Assembly: GCA_023055505.1 (NCBI GenBank)
Contig: JALIRH010000003.1
Location: forward strand, 3,597,501 to 3,661,500
Direction: 5' to 3'
From: Callipepla californica brunnescens
Lineage: Eukaryota > Chordata > Aves > Galliformes > Odontophoridae
DNA: 64,000 nt
Both the position numbers and the translations under genes were made by a program. The notes under the pieces are model-generated. The model saw only the letters and a program-made list of their open reading frames with translations, had not been told where the DNA came from and did no database searches. Numbering within the stretch: the first letter of the stretch is position 1; every line of letters begins with the position of its first letter. Shown one piece after another: positions 43,001-48,146 of this stretch.

Positions 43001-43265
43001 GCTGCCCCGGCCGTGACCTCGGCCACTCCGCGGCCGGACCGGGCGCTCTCCCCTCGGGCCCGGCCCTCAGCTCGCAGCCCCCCCCACCCCCCTCCGCCCC
43101 TCCGGCCCCAGGCCCGGGGCCCGCTCCGCCGCCGGGCTCACCGGCGTGCTGATCCCGCGGCCACAGGTAGTAGGTGGCGGGGATGACGATGAGCCCCACG
43201 AAGCTGGTGAGGAAGTAGAAGAAGGTATTGCCGCTGTCGTCGTACTGGAACTGCTGCCCCGCCAT
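611..43265 (-). CDS. SEC63: SEC63 spliced coding region, 5' part (exons 1-13)
   Basis: Thirteen exons on the minus strand join in frame to give 452 codons plus one base. SEC63 is an ER membrane J-domain protein that works with Sec61 and Sec62 in protein translocation and recruits BiP on the lumenal side. Visible in order: a short lumenal N terminus, a membrane span at about residues 15-35, a second at about 76-93, a lumenal J domain from NPYEVL (104) with HPD at 132-134, a third span at about 188-210, then the start of the cytosolic Sec63/Brl region. The full vertebrate protein is about 760 residues, so roughly the last 40 percent lies beyond position 1. All complete introns are GT-AG and no frameshift or internal stop was seen, so this is a functional gene cut by the window edge. 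Identity rests on near-continuous similarity to the human protein as I remember it. Confidence 0.97.
759..1690 (-). other. SEC63: SEC63 intron 12
   Basis: A 932-base AT-rich intron with a GTATAA donor and an AATGCAG acceptor. It contains an A-run at 1208-1225 and nothing else recognised. Confidence 0.92.
1208..1225 (+). repeat. Poly(A) tract
   Basis: About 18 A in SEC63 intron 12, with no retroelement body recognised beside it. Confidence 0.9.
1691..1845 (-). CDS. SEC63: SEC63 exon 12
   Basis: The longest exon seen, 155 bases. It completes Glu352 and encodes residues 353-403, starting REFRAPSLGSLENCMKLSQM, passing QGLQQFKSPLLQLPHIEED and ending VSNHKK. It is part of the helical Brl region. 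The acceptor is CCCCAAG and the donor GTATAA. The open frame on the opposite strand (1697-2071) is only its shadow. Confidence 0.96.
4003..4030 (+). repeat. (TTTA)n microsatellite
   Basis: About seven TTTA units in SEC63 intron 11. Confidence 0.95.
6128..6168 (-). mobile_element. CR1 3'-tail remnant
   Basis: A short stretch beginning CACAGAATCACTGAGGTTGG resembles the complement of a CR1 3' end. Only about 40 bases are recognisable. Confidence 0.45.
7135..7362 (-). mobile_element. CR1 LINE fragment (3' end)
   Basis: About 230 bases match the complement of the CR1 3' UTR region: tail TCACAGAATTGCAGGGG, then GGAAGGGACCTC, then AGGTAGGCGTCCAGGTGGGT, ending in the GGAAGTTCC block. It is close to the copy at 44330-44592 in the other orientation, so the same subfamily. 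It is non-coding; apparent open frames inside it are element sequence. Confidence 0.9.
8354..8446 (-). CDS. SEC63: SEC63 exon 11
   Basis: This 93-base exon encodes residues 321-351 plus one base: DQQFILKKSPALLQEMINVI and onward to CQLIIMARSRE. This helical motif is highly conserved in Sec63 proteins. The acceptor is TTTTGCAG and the donor GTAAGG. An unspliced open frame runs through both flanks, but the added residues are intronic. Confidence 0.96.
8447..9563 (-). other. SEC63: SEC63 intron 10
   Basis: A 1.1 kb AT-rich intron, GT-AG, with a GTAATG donor. I see no repeat or other feature. Confidence 0.92.
9564..9696 (-). CDS. SEC63: SEC63 exon 10
   Basis: This 133-base exon encodes residues 277-320 plus one base, starting LIREIGGINLKKNEPPLTCP and running through KARVLLLTHLARMKVPDTLEE. 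It is a helical part of the Sec63/Brl region. The acceptor is GTTTTAG and the donor GTAATG, a non-consensus +5 position. Confidence 0.95.
9697..12349 (-). other. SEC63: SEC63 intron 9
   Basis: A 2.65 kb intron with a GTTAGT donor. It contains a (TAA)n plus A-run at about 11456-11493. The open frame at 10423-10686 has no recognised homology. Confidence 0.92.
11456..11493 (+). repeat. (TAA)n plus poly(A)
   Basis: About five AAT units followed by 22 A in SEC63 intron 9. Confidence 0.92.
12350..12444 (-). CDS. SEC63: SEC63 exon 9
   Basis: This 95-base exon encodes residues 245-276, starting RLIMVLAGASEFDPQYNKDA and ending IPQ. It belongs to the helical part of the Brl region. The acceptor is TTTACAG and the donor GTTAGT. 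Differences from the human sequence I recall are in the last third (PADNVQ against PTDNIL). Confidence 0.94.
12445..13783 (-). other. SEC63: SEC63 intron 8
   Basis: A 1.34 kb intron with a GTAAGT donor. It has a short A-run near 13642 and nothing else recognised. Confidence 0.92.
13784..13892 (-). CDS. SEC63: SEC63 exon 8
   Basis: This 109-base exon encodes residues 209-244 plus one base, starting GSWWYRSIRYSGDQILIRTT and ending at NMDMK. It is the first cytosolic part after the third span and the start of the Sec63/Brl region shared with Brr2-type helicases. The acceptor is TGTTTCAG and the donor GTAAGT. Confidence 0.95.
13893..16502 (-). other. SEC63: SEC63 intron 7
   Basis: A 2.6 kb AT-rich intron with a GTAAGC donor. 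It contains a short CA-rich patch near 14180-14205. No transposable element is recognised. Confidence 0.92.
16503..16553 (-). CDS. SEC63: SEC63 exon 7, third membrane span
   Basis: The smallest exon seen, 51 bases and exactly 17 codons (residues 192-208, VLLVYGLAFMVILPVVV). It forms most of the third membrane segment, after which the chain is cytosolic. It starts after TTTCTAG and ends at a GTAAGC donor. Both flanking introns are phase 0, so skipping it would keep frame but delete the span. Confidence 0.95.
16554..17398 (-). other. SEC63: SEC63 intron 6
   Basis: An 845-base intron. About 130 bases of it are a CR1 3' end (16764-16895) lying in sense opposite to SEC63. Confidence 0.92.
16764..16895 (+). 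mobile_element. CR1 LINE fragment (3' end)
   Basis: About 130 bases of CR1 3' end, containing CTGGACGCCTACCTGTGCAA, GGGTTGGACTCAATGATCTC and the tail ACAATTCTGTGATTCTGTGA. It is 5' truncated, as usual for CR1, and belongs to the same subfamily as the copies at 7.1 and 44.4 kb. Confidence 0.9.
17399..17457 (-). CDS. SEC63: SEC63 exon 6
   Basis: A 59-base exon encodes residues 172-191 (ATSFGIALPAWIVDQKNSIL). It follows a CCTACAG acceptor and ends at a GTGAGT donor on a codon boundary. It covers the lumenal linker leading into the third membrane span. It is identical or nearly identical to the human residues I remember. Confidence 0.95.
17458..20586 (-). other. SEC63: SEC63 intron 5
   Basis: A 3.1 kb intron with a GTAAAA donor. 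It includes a tandem 14-base duplication at 18161-18188 and short A-runs. No mobile element is recognised. Confidence 0.92.
18161..18188 (+). repeat. Tandem 14-base duplication
   Basis: TTTACTGCAGCACA occurs twice in direct succession in SEC63 intron 5, a simple recent slippage or duplication. Confidence 0.9.
20587..20648 (-). CDS. SEC63: SEC63 exon 5
   Basis: A short 62-base exon encodes the end of Ala151 through Gln171 plus one base. The peptide LTDEESRKNWEEFGNPDGPQ is the end of the J domain (helix IV) and the start of the lumenal linker. The acceptor is AAACTAG and the donor GTAAAA, which is weaker than the other donors. The exon is too short to stand out as an open frame and was found by splice phase and homology. 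Confidence 0.95.
21514..21552 (+). repeat. Long poly(A) tract (A39)
   Basis: Thirty-nine consecutive A in SEC63 intron 4. In the transcript (minus strand) it is U39, 1.1 kb downstream of exon 4's acceptor side. No element body lies upstream of it. Confidence 0.95.
21877..21915 (+). repeat. Poly(A) then (GAA)n tract
   Basis: Twenty A followed by about six GAA units in SEC63 intron 4; a pure purine strand of about 40 bases. Confidence 0.93.
22548..22660 (-). CDS. SEC63: SEC63 exon 4, J-domain core
   Basis: This 113-base exon encodes residues 114-150 plus two bases of 151. It carries the core of the J domain: helix II with EIKKQYRALSLKFHPDKGG, including the HPD motif at 132-134, then helix III (FMRIAKAYAA). 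HPD is the motif that stimulates Hsp70 ATPase activity, here of BiP in the ER lumen, so the catalytic signature is intact. The acceptor is TTTTAAG and the donor GTAAGT. Confidence 0.97.
23867..23902 (+). repeat. (TTTG)n/(TTG)n tract
   Basis: About six TTTG units passing into TTG units and a T-run, in SEC63 intron 3. Confidence 0.9.
25203..25218 (+). mobile_element. Possible CR1 tail remnant
   Basis: Two copies of the 8-base unit ATTCTATG, typical of CR1 3' ends, with no recognisable body upstream. It may be chance. Confidence 0.3.
25382..25496 (-). CDS. SEC63: SEC63 exon 3
   Basis: The exon has 115 bases, an AAACAG acceptor and a GTAAGT donor. It completes Lys75 and encodes residues 76-113. 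It contains the second membrane span (IILLAGWALFLFLAYKV) and then, in the lumen, the start of the J domain (NPYEVL at 104-109). Residue 110 is His where I recall Asn in human. The exon ends exactly on a codon boundary. Confidence 0.96.
25497..26303 (-). other. SEC63: SEC63 intron 2
   Basis: An 807-base intron with a perfect GTAAGT donor. A-rich tracts lie at 25682-25717 and 25803-25818. Confidence 0.92.
25682..25717 (+). repeat. A-rich tract
   Basis: A12, a short TCAAG interruption, then A19, in SEC63 intron 2. A further A16 lies at 25803-25818. Confidence 0.9.
26304..26403 (-). CDS. SEC63: SEC63 exon 2
   Basis: This 100-base exon follows a TTTTCTGTAG acceptor and ends at a perfect GTAAGT donor. 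Its first two bases complete the split codon for Glu42, and it encodes residues 43-74 plus two bases. It covers the loop between the first and second membrane spans, a basic stretch running from QIRLKN to NIIPTV, matching the human protein almost exactly. The reading frame stays open upstream into the intron. Confidence 0.96.
26471..26630 (-). mobile_element. Older CR1 fragment near SEC63 exon 2
   Basis: Begins CATAGAATCATAGAAGGGAC (complement of a CR1 tail) and shows diverged CR1-type text including AACACTGGCAGG and CTTAGGACCATGAGCACTT. It starts only about 67 bases upstream of the exon 2 acceptor. The distal boundary is approximate. Confidence 0.7.
30922..31012. repeat. TA/CA compound microsatellite
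   Basis: Alternating (TA)n, (CA)n and mixed purine-pyrimidine steps over about 90 bases in SEC63 intron 1. Likely polymorphic. Confidence 0.9.
31766..31995 (-). mobile_element. CR1 fragment in SEC63 intron 1
   Basis: Complement of CR1 3' sequence: ATCACAGAAGCACTGAACAC, AAAGAGACCTCAAGGTCACC, then ACAACCTGTTCCAGTGTTTG. Diverged, with approximate ends. Confidence 0.75.
35373..35424 (-). mobile_element. Possible short CR1 remnant
   Basis: GGGGATCTCAAGAAACCACT followed by GAGTCCAACCCCCTC resembles the complement of a CR1 3' region. Only about 50 bases are recognisable. Confidence 0.4.
35675..36034 (+). mobile_element. CR1 fragment in SEC63 intron 1
   Basis: About 360 bases of CR1 3' region: GCAGGGAGACTTAATTGTGG, then GGTTGCCCAGAGAGGTTGTG, CATCCCTGGAGGTGTTCAAG, and the end TCCCTTCCAACCCAAGTCAT with ATTCTATGATTCT. 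It is 5' truncated. Confidence 0.88.
37017..37039 (+). repeat. Poly(A) tract
   Basis: Twenty-three A in SEC63 intron 1. Another A-run of about 19 lies at 39517-39535. Confidence 0.92.
38411..38445. repeat. TA/CA/TG low-complexity patch
   Basis: Mixed TATA, CACA and TGTG steps around the palindrome CACATATGTG, in SEC63 intron 1. Confidence 0.8.
40870..41113 (+). mobile_element. CR1 fragment in SEC63 intron 1
   Basis: About 245 bases: GGTTCAGGTTGGATATTAGG, AGGCTGCCCAGAGAGGTGGC, GGTTGGACTCGGTGATCTTA, ending in a modified ATTCTATTCTATGA tail. Oriented opposite to SEC63 and about 2 kb inside intron 1. Confidence 0.9.
42733..42752 (+). repeat. Poly(T) tract at CpG-island edge
   Basis: Twenty T inside SEC63 intron 1, at the downstream edge of the CpG island. 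As a minus-strand A-run it could be an old retroposed tail, but no body is recognised. Confidence 0.9.
43142..43265 (-). CDS. SEC63: SEC63 exon 1 (coding part), start codon
   Basis: The ATG is at 43265-43263 on the minus strand in the context GGCCATGG, which has a purine at -3 and G at +4. It encodes residues 1-41 plus one base. The protein starts MAGQQFQYDDSGNTFFYF, as expected for SEC63, and continues through the first membrane span (about 15-35) to WPRDQHA. The donor GTGAGC follows at 43141. The frame reads on past the donor as an Ala/Gly-rich shadow, which is not protein. The exon lies inside a CpG island. Confidence 0.97.
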
Positions 43266-43344
43266 GGCCGACCCGACCGCCGCCCGGCGGACCCGCCGCT
43301 CTCGCCCTGCCGGCTCGCGCGGGGCCGAGGCAGGCGCCGCGCGA

Positions 43345-43354
43345 TCCCGCGAGA
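43345..43354. promoter_or_regulatory. TCTCGCGAGA-like element
   Basis: TCCCGCGAGA differs by one base from the palindromic TCTCGCGAGA element found in many CpG-island housekeeping promoters. It lies about 80 bases upstream of the SEC63 ATG, near the likely transcription start. Confidence 0.45.
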
Positions 43355-43411
43355 ACGGCCGCGCCCCCGCCCCTTGTGAGACGTGTCACTATGCAGCCAC
43401 CATAGCCGCCG

Positions 43412-43419
43412 TGACGTCA
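43412..43419. promoter_or_regulatory. Full palindromic CRE (TGACGTCA)
   Basis: A perfect cAMP-response element lies about 150 bases upstream of the SEC63 ATG. CREB/ATF family factors bind this octamer. ER-stress bZIP factors such as ATF6 and XBP1 bind related ACGT-core sites, which would suit a translocon gene, but that link is inference. Confidence 0.7.
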
Positions 43420-43458
43420 CGCGCGGCGGCCGCGAGCCCCGCCCCTCGGCTCCTCCTG

Positions 43459-43477
43459 CCCGCCAGGGGGCGCTGGC
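43459..43477 (+). promoter_or_regulatory. Near-consensus CTCF site
   Basis: The core CCGCCAGGGGGCGCTGG matches the well-known CTCF consensus at nearly every strong position. It lies about 200 bases upstream of the SEC63 ATG, inside the CpG island. The motif reads on the plus strand, pointing away from the gene body. Confidence 0.7.
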
Positions 43478-43547
43478 GCCTCCTTCCCAGCGCCACTCCC
43501 GGGAGCGCGGGGTCGGGAGCTGTGTGGCGGTGCGGCGCTCGGCCGCA

Positions 43548-43555
43548 GCCGCCAT
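43548..43555 (+). promoter_or_regulatory. YY1-like site (GCCGCCAT)
   Basis: GCCGCCAT is the reverse complement of the YY1 core ATGGCGGC, common near housekeeping transcription starts. It lies near the upstream edge of the CpG island, about 280 bases from the ATG. It could mark a more distal start or a divergent start. Confidence 0.45.
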
Positions 43556-43604
43556 CACAGCAGTGCTTCCGTGTTTCGGTGCGTGTGAAGTCAGTTTTGC
43601 TCAC

Positions 43605-44592
43605 CGTCTTCATCAGTGGCGTGGTTGAAGGGATAGAAGGCACCACCAGAAGTTTGCTGATGATACAACGCTGGGAGGGGTGGGTGGCTGACACGCCTGA
43701 AGGCTGTGCTGCCGTTCAGTGAGACCTGGGTAGGCTGGAGAGGTGGGCAGAGGAAACTGATGAGGCTCGCTGAGGGCAAGCACAGGGTCCGACACATGGA
43801 GAGGAATAACTGCATGTGTCAGTGCAGGTTAGAAGCTGAAAAGGCTCTGCGGAGAAGGACCTGGGTGTCCTGGTCGACAACAGGTTGGCCATGAGGCAGC
43901 AGTGTGGCCAAGTGGGCCAATGGAATCCTGGGGTGCATTGAAAAGAGTGTGGTCACAAAACTGCCTGGGAACTGCTGGAAAATCTGTGGAGTACAAAAAC
44001 TCTTAACAGTACAGCCAGATAGCTAGAAGGATTTTACATTAGAGTCCAAGAGGCCGCCCCTCTACTCTTTCCTGCTGAGGCCTCAGCTGGAGTACTGTGT
44101 CCAGTTCTGGGCTCCCCAGTACAAAAAAGACTGAGATCTTCTGGAAAGAGTCCAGCAGAGCGATACAAAGATGATAAAGGGCGTGGAACACCTCCCTTAT
44201 GAGGAAAGGCTGAGAGACCTGGGTCTGTTCAGCCTTGAAAAAAGAAGACAGAGGGGATCTGATCCATGTCTATAAATATCCAAGGAGCATGAGGCAAAGG
44301 GATGTGCCAGACTCTTCTCAGCAGTGTGTGGCGATAGGACAAGGGGAAATGGCCACAAACTGAAGCATAGGAAGTTCCACACAAATGTGTGTGGGAACTT
44401 CTTCCCAGTGCAGTGACGGAGCACTGGCACAGGCTGCACAGAGAGCTGGTGGAGTCTCCTCTGGAGACGTTCCAAACCCACCTGGACGCCTACCTGTGCA
44501 ACCTGGGCTAGGGAGCTGCTTGGGCAGAGGGTTGGACTCCATGATTTCTGGAGATCCCTTCCAGCCCCTACAGTTCTGTGACTCTGTGATTC
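43605..44592 (+). mobile_element. CR1 LINE, truncated, adjoining SEC63 promoter
   Basis: About 990 bases, the longest CR1 copy here. Near the start, frame 43653-43679 reads FADDTTLGG, the reverse transcriptase FADD motif, so it includes part of ORF2. Further on are TGGAGTACTGTGTCCAGTTC, GGCTGAGAGACCTGGGTCTG and the 3' tail ACAGTTCTGTGACTCTGTGA. The frame is broken, so it cannot code. It is 5' truncated and diverges away from SEC63, with its start about 340 bases upstream of the SEC63 ATG at the edge of the CpG island. Confidence 0.9.
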
Positions 44593-45048
44593 AACATAAT
44601 TATCAGTTTACAATTCACTTCTAGTTTTCTCAAAGAACATCAGCATTCATTTTGTAGCTCAGGGGAGGCAACAAAGACATAACTCTCAGTTAGCAACTTC
44701 ATAGGATTATTAGGATTTGTACCCAACGTTGGACCTTAACAATACTGTAGAGATGTTTCCAATTGGCATTACAAATACTACGACCACCATGTTCTAACTT
44801 TTCCTGAACGCAGACCTTCTAGCACAAATCCCAGAAAGGTCAAACAATCCTCATTCTTAATATTGGAAAGGCAACAATGCAGAAAGTTTGCAGCATTACA
44901 AATTTTACTCCCTTTAAAATTCCCCATAATCACCTGTAAAAGATAATGAAGGTGGACAGAAGCTTTTATATTCTGTTTAGAAAGCTCTAATATCTCAACA
45001 GTTATGGTCAAAACATACAATGCTGATACAAGATAGAAAGGAAACACA
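44593..45048. other. Intergenic, nothing recognised
   Basis: Unique sequence between two CR1 fragments upstream of SEC63. The minus-strand open frame running 44778-45179 partly overlaps CR1 sequence and has no recognised homology. Confidence 0.6.
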
Positions 45049-45435
45049 GTGCCCTGGACGCCCAGAAGGCCAACCGTACCCCAGACTGCATCAGAAGAGG
45101 TGCGGCCAGCAGGGCGAGGGAGCTGATCCAGCTCCTCAGCTCCACACTGGTGAGGCTTCACCAGGCAGGAGCAGTGCATCTGGGTGCACAGCCCTCAGTA
45201 CAGGAGAGGTGTGGATCTGTTGGGGCACTAACATAGGAGGGCCACAAAAATGATCCAAGGGATCTCACCTCCCCTATGGGAACAGGGAGAGAGAGCCGGG
45301 GCTGTTCAGCTTGGAGTAGAAGGATCCGGGGAGACCCACCTGATGGCAGCCTTTGACTATCTGAAAAAGGGCTGTAAGAAAGAAGGGGAGAGACTCCTTA
45401 GCAGGTTCTGTGGTATAGGACAAGGGGAAACTGGG
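45049..45435 (+). mobile_element. CR1 fragment (internal)
   Basis: Begins GCCCTGGACGCCCAGAAGGC and contains GGCCAGCAGGGCGAGGGAGC, GGGGCTGTTCAGCTTGGAGT and GGTATAGGACAAGGGGAAA. This is the CR1 segment upstream of the 3' tail; the tail is missing, so both ends are truncated. Confidence 0.85.
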
Positions 45436-45530
45436 CCAGAGTGGGGCTAAAGGGCAGGTCCAGGGCACCTGTAACAGCACAAGACAGTCACAAGACAGTG
45501 TGGATGACAACAGGGCCATCAGCAGGCAGT

Positions 45531-45559
45531 GCTGCTGCTGCTGCTGCTGCTGCTGCTGC
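45531..45559. repeat. (CTG)n microsatellite
   Basis: About nine to ten uninterrupted GCT/CTG units between a CR1 piece and the ITPRIPL1-like pseudogene. Frames through it give Cys, Ala or Leu runs, which are not evidence of a protein. Confidence 0.95.
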
Positions 45560-45874
45560 AGTTTGGCCCGAGGCAGTGGTGAGTGCAGCAGCAGGGAGGA
45601 GGCTGGGCTGGATGAGGGACAAGGCCTTCCAAATGACAGCCCTGTAGAGGTTTCTAAGCCTGCAGTGAGGGCTCAGCCACTCAGGGGAACACTGAGAGCA
45701 GGGCTTGGTTCTGTTGCTGCCAGCAGTGGCCTCACTCAGCTCCTGCTGTCTCCAGGCTCCCTCAACCCCCTCCTGCCTGACCCCACGAGCTGGCACCTAA
45801 GGCCTTGCTCCCCCAAACCATGTGTGTGCTCGTACCAAGCCCAACTGACCCCTCTTCTTTTCTCCCCTTTGCAG

Positions 45875-46395
45875 ACCACAAGTTTAGCAATTGTGGTGTT
45901 TGTCCTCGCCATTCTTACACAGACAGTGCACACTGAGGAGTTGAAGGCAGACATGCTCGTCCACATGCAGCAGTACGCGGTGCTTCTGTGAGAGCAGATG
46001 GCACAGCAGCTGCAGGAGATTGAGCAGCTGAACCTGGGCGGCTATGCCTCAGTCATCCACTTTCCAACTAGAGGTGCTGCCTTCCACTCGTTCCTGCAAA
46101 CTCAGGATGACCACCGCTTCCTCCAAGGTCCTCTGCAATGAGCTAATGCTTGGAGTCCAGCAAGGTGACTAAGGCTCCTTTCTCACCTTCAAGTAGGCAG
46201 AGGCCGTTGTTAGGAGCAGCATGAGGTGGCCACGGAGGTGCGCCGCAGCAGAGATGCAGTCCTTCAAGAAGTGGCCACAACAGTTTCCACCTCAAATGTC
46301 TGCCACTCCACATCCATAACCTGGAAGGCACCAGCTTTGTCACCCGTGCCTTGAAGACATCTGTCACACACCTGCTTACCACCCTCCTGGGCAAG
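45875..46395 (+). pseudogene. Decayed ITPRIPL1-like pseudogene
   Basis: After a good acceptor (TTCTCCCCTTTGCAG ending at 45874) the frame reads a hydrophobic segment, then QTVHTEELKADMLVHMQQ, then a TGA stop at 45989-45991, then EQMAQQLQEIEQLNLGG. This matches the signal/coiled-coil N terminus of inositol trisphosphate receptor-interacting protein-like genes. Further on, about 46304-46390 reads LHIHNLEGTSFVTRALKTSV, resembling the late part of their Mab-21-like domain. The transmembrane segment and most of the domain between are missing, so the copy is deleted as well as stopped. Bird genomes have many ITPRIPL1-like copies. Family assignment is from memory of the motifs; it could be another Mab-21-like member. 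Confidence 0.55.
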
Positions 46396-46811
46396 CCTGC
46401 AATAGCACCGATTTCCAGCCCCACACATGGGGATTCAGACTGTGGTGGCTACAGGGGAGGGGGCTGACACCCTCCTTGCCACATAGCTGAGCACGCTGGG
46501 CACAGAGAGAGGACGCTACTCTGTAGGCAGCTGGAGTTGCTCCTGCATGCCTTGTCCAGCGTAAAACCACACCTCTGGGAGCCACATCCCATGCGGACAA
46601 AGAGGCCGCTGCGTGGATGCTTGAAGAGACTCCTGTTGTCAGCGGGGCAGGGACCACTCAGACTCCCCAGGAGCATCCATTTGCTCCAGGAGCTGTGGTC
46701 TACTTCTGCGAGAGTCCCGCTCAAGGGCCCCTCCAAAGTCACTAACCCTACTGGCATCCCATGGCAAGATGTGGCTTCAGAACGTTGCTAAGAGGCCACG
46801 TTCTCTCTGGG
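46396..46811. other. GC-richer intergenic stretch after pseudogene
   Basis: GC-richer than its surroundings, like the pseudogene before it, with open frames on both strands of up to about 100 codons. It may be more decayed pseudogene or CR1-adjacent sequence; I do not recognise a family. Confidence 0.4.
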
Positions 46812-46905
46812 CAATTACTTCAAGGGCTTTGTCACCCTCACGCTGAAAAAAATGCTTCCTGATGTTCAGACCCTCTTGCCTACCCTCGTAGCCACATAGA
46901 ATGCA
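46812..46905 (-). mobile_element. CR1 fragment, inverted
   Basis: TCTGGGCAATTACTTCAAGG, then TCACCCTCACGCTGAAAAAA, ATGCTTCCTGATGTTCAGAC: a diverged complement of the CR1 'Pro-rich' 3' region. It lies back-to-back with the next CR1 piece. Confidence 0.65.
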
Positions 46906-47151
46906 GTCCTATTTTGCAAGAGCCAATGTCAAAAGGGAAGATCTGGACTGAACAGAAGCTTTTACAATAAGGGCGGCAAAGGACTAAAGCAGGTTTTCCA
47001 GGGAGGTGGTGGAAGCCCTGTCCGTGGACACACTCAAGGTCTAGCCGAACCAGGAGGATGGAGCAGCCAGTGTCCCTGTTTGTGGCAGAGGAGCAGGACT
47101 AGATGATCTTCACAGGTCCCTTCCAACATCAGCGATTCTCTGATTGTATGA
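46906..47151 (+). mobile_element. CR1 fragment (3' end)
   Basis: Contains TTTTCCAGGGAGGTGGTGGA, AGCAGGACTAGATGATCTTC, ACAGGTCCCTTCCAACATCA and a degraded tail GATTCTCTGATTGTATG. Orientation is opposite to the piece before it. Confidence 0.8.
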
Positions 47152-48146
47152 AAACAAACAAAACTCCATCGAAGCTTCTCCTCACAAAACAATAACCTAA
47201 AAACACCCTTTATTTGAACATCTGTAGAGAAAGTAACCATCAATGAAGGGTTTGTGATACCAAATTAAAAATTAATACCCTTTATTTATGTGTCTTTGCT
47301 TTCCTCTTAAGGGCAGTTGATTGGACCTTGTGATTATGTATTGGTCAACACTGTTTCCCGTAGTGAACTGCAGCATAGAGAATGGACTCAGGACCATGAA
47401 CTATATGCTGTTTGAATAACATAGAATTTAATTCTTGAGTCCATTTCCCTTTAAAACCCCTTAATTTTTCTCAAGATATCAGCCAGGCAGTAACTGCCAA
47501 TCTATCCATACCTCTCTCAATCCATTTAGCACGTAAACAAGGAAAGTCAGCGCATGTGGGACAGGCATCAAAGTGGACTCACATTGAAACCTAATCAAGG
47601 GAGGCCAGATTATCTAGGACATAAATGAGGCATAAATTCTCTCTGAAAAATTATGGACTCACTTAGGAGGAAGAACTCTCAAAACACCCATCAGAGCTCA
47701 GTTATCCCCCATAGTGAACATGGAGGACTATGCTAGCAGCTATCTGGCTACAGAGAAGAATTTGGGAAACTCCCTTCTCCACGCACTGCTCGAAATATTC
47801 ACATGCATAGTTAAGACTGTACTGTGGAAAATAAGTTTTCATTAAAATCTACTGGCTAGTCCATCAGAAGTTTAATAGCTAAAAAGCATATTTCAGTTAC
47901 TTCGACTATTCACTCATAGTCCTTTTTTTCACGCTTTATGACCGGTACTGGGTATACATCCTAACTGCAGAGCGCTTCAGTCTTCTGCTTACCCCACTGT
48001 ACGGATCGGTCTCAGTCTGAGCAGTAGATATGGGGGCAGCCCTGTGGACATCCCACATAGGTTTACTTTACATTAACAGTTTTTTAATTCCCTCTGCATA
48101 AATTTACATTAAAGCCAAATTCCCTCTCTCCTTTTGTGCATTAAGA
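47152..48146. other. Intergenic, nothing recognised
   Basis: AT-rich unique sequence between two CR1 copies. No supported gene or repeat. Confidence 0.6.

Larger units (their letters stand above)
26404..43141 (-). other. SEC63: SEC63 intron 1
   Basis: A 16.7 kb first intron from the GTGAGC donor to the TTTTCTGTAG acceptor. It is AT-rich and mostly unique. It carries CR1 fragments near 26471, 31766, 35373, 35675 and 40870, a TA/CA microsatellite at 30922-31012, and A-runs near 37017 and 39517. The open frames in it show no domain or homology I recognise. Unique stretches such as 27000-30900 and 36040-40860 could hold enhancers, but nothing specific is visible. Confidence 0.9.
42650..43600 (-). 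promoter_or_regulatory. SEC63: SEC63 CpG-island promoter
   Basis: A sharply GC- and CpG-rich block surrounds SEC63 exon 1 in otherwise AT-rich DNA. No TATA box is seen at a useful distance. Within about 300 bases upstream of the ATG lie a GC box (43361-43374), a TCTCGCGAGA-like site, a CRE, a CTCF-like core and a YY1-like site. This is typical of a housekeeping promoter. The exact transcription start cannot be read from sequence but is probably between the CRE and the ATG. Confidence 0.85.

Noticed and set aside
43067..43558. 163-codon minus-strand frame across the CpG island
   Set aside because: It overlaps SEC63 exon 1 in another frame and is Arg/Ala/Gly/Ser-rich, typical of a GC-rich shadow frame.
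45500..45991. Frame with a poly-cysteine run
   Set aside because: The cysteines come from the (CTG)n tract. Only its 3' end, after the splice acceptor, matches the ITPRIPL1-like pseudogene.
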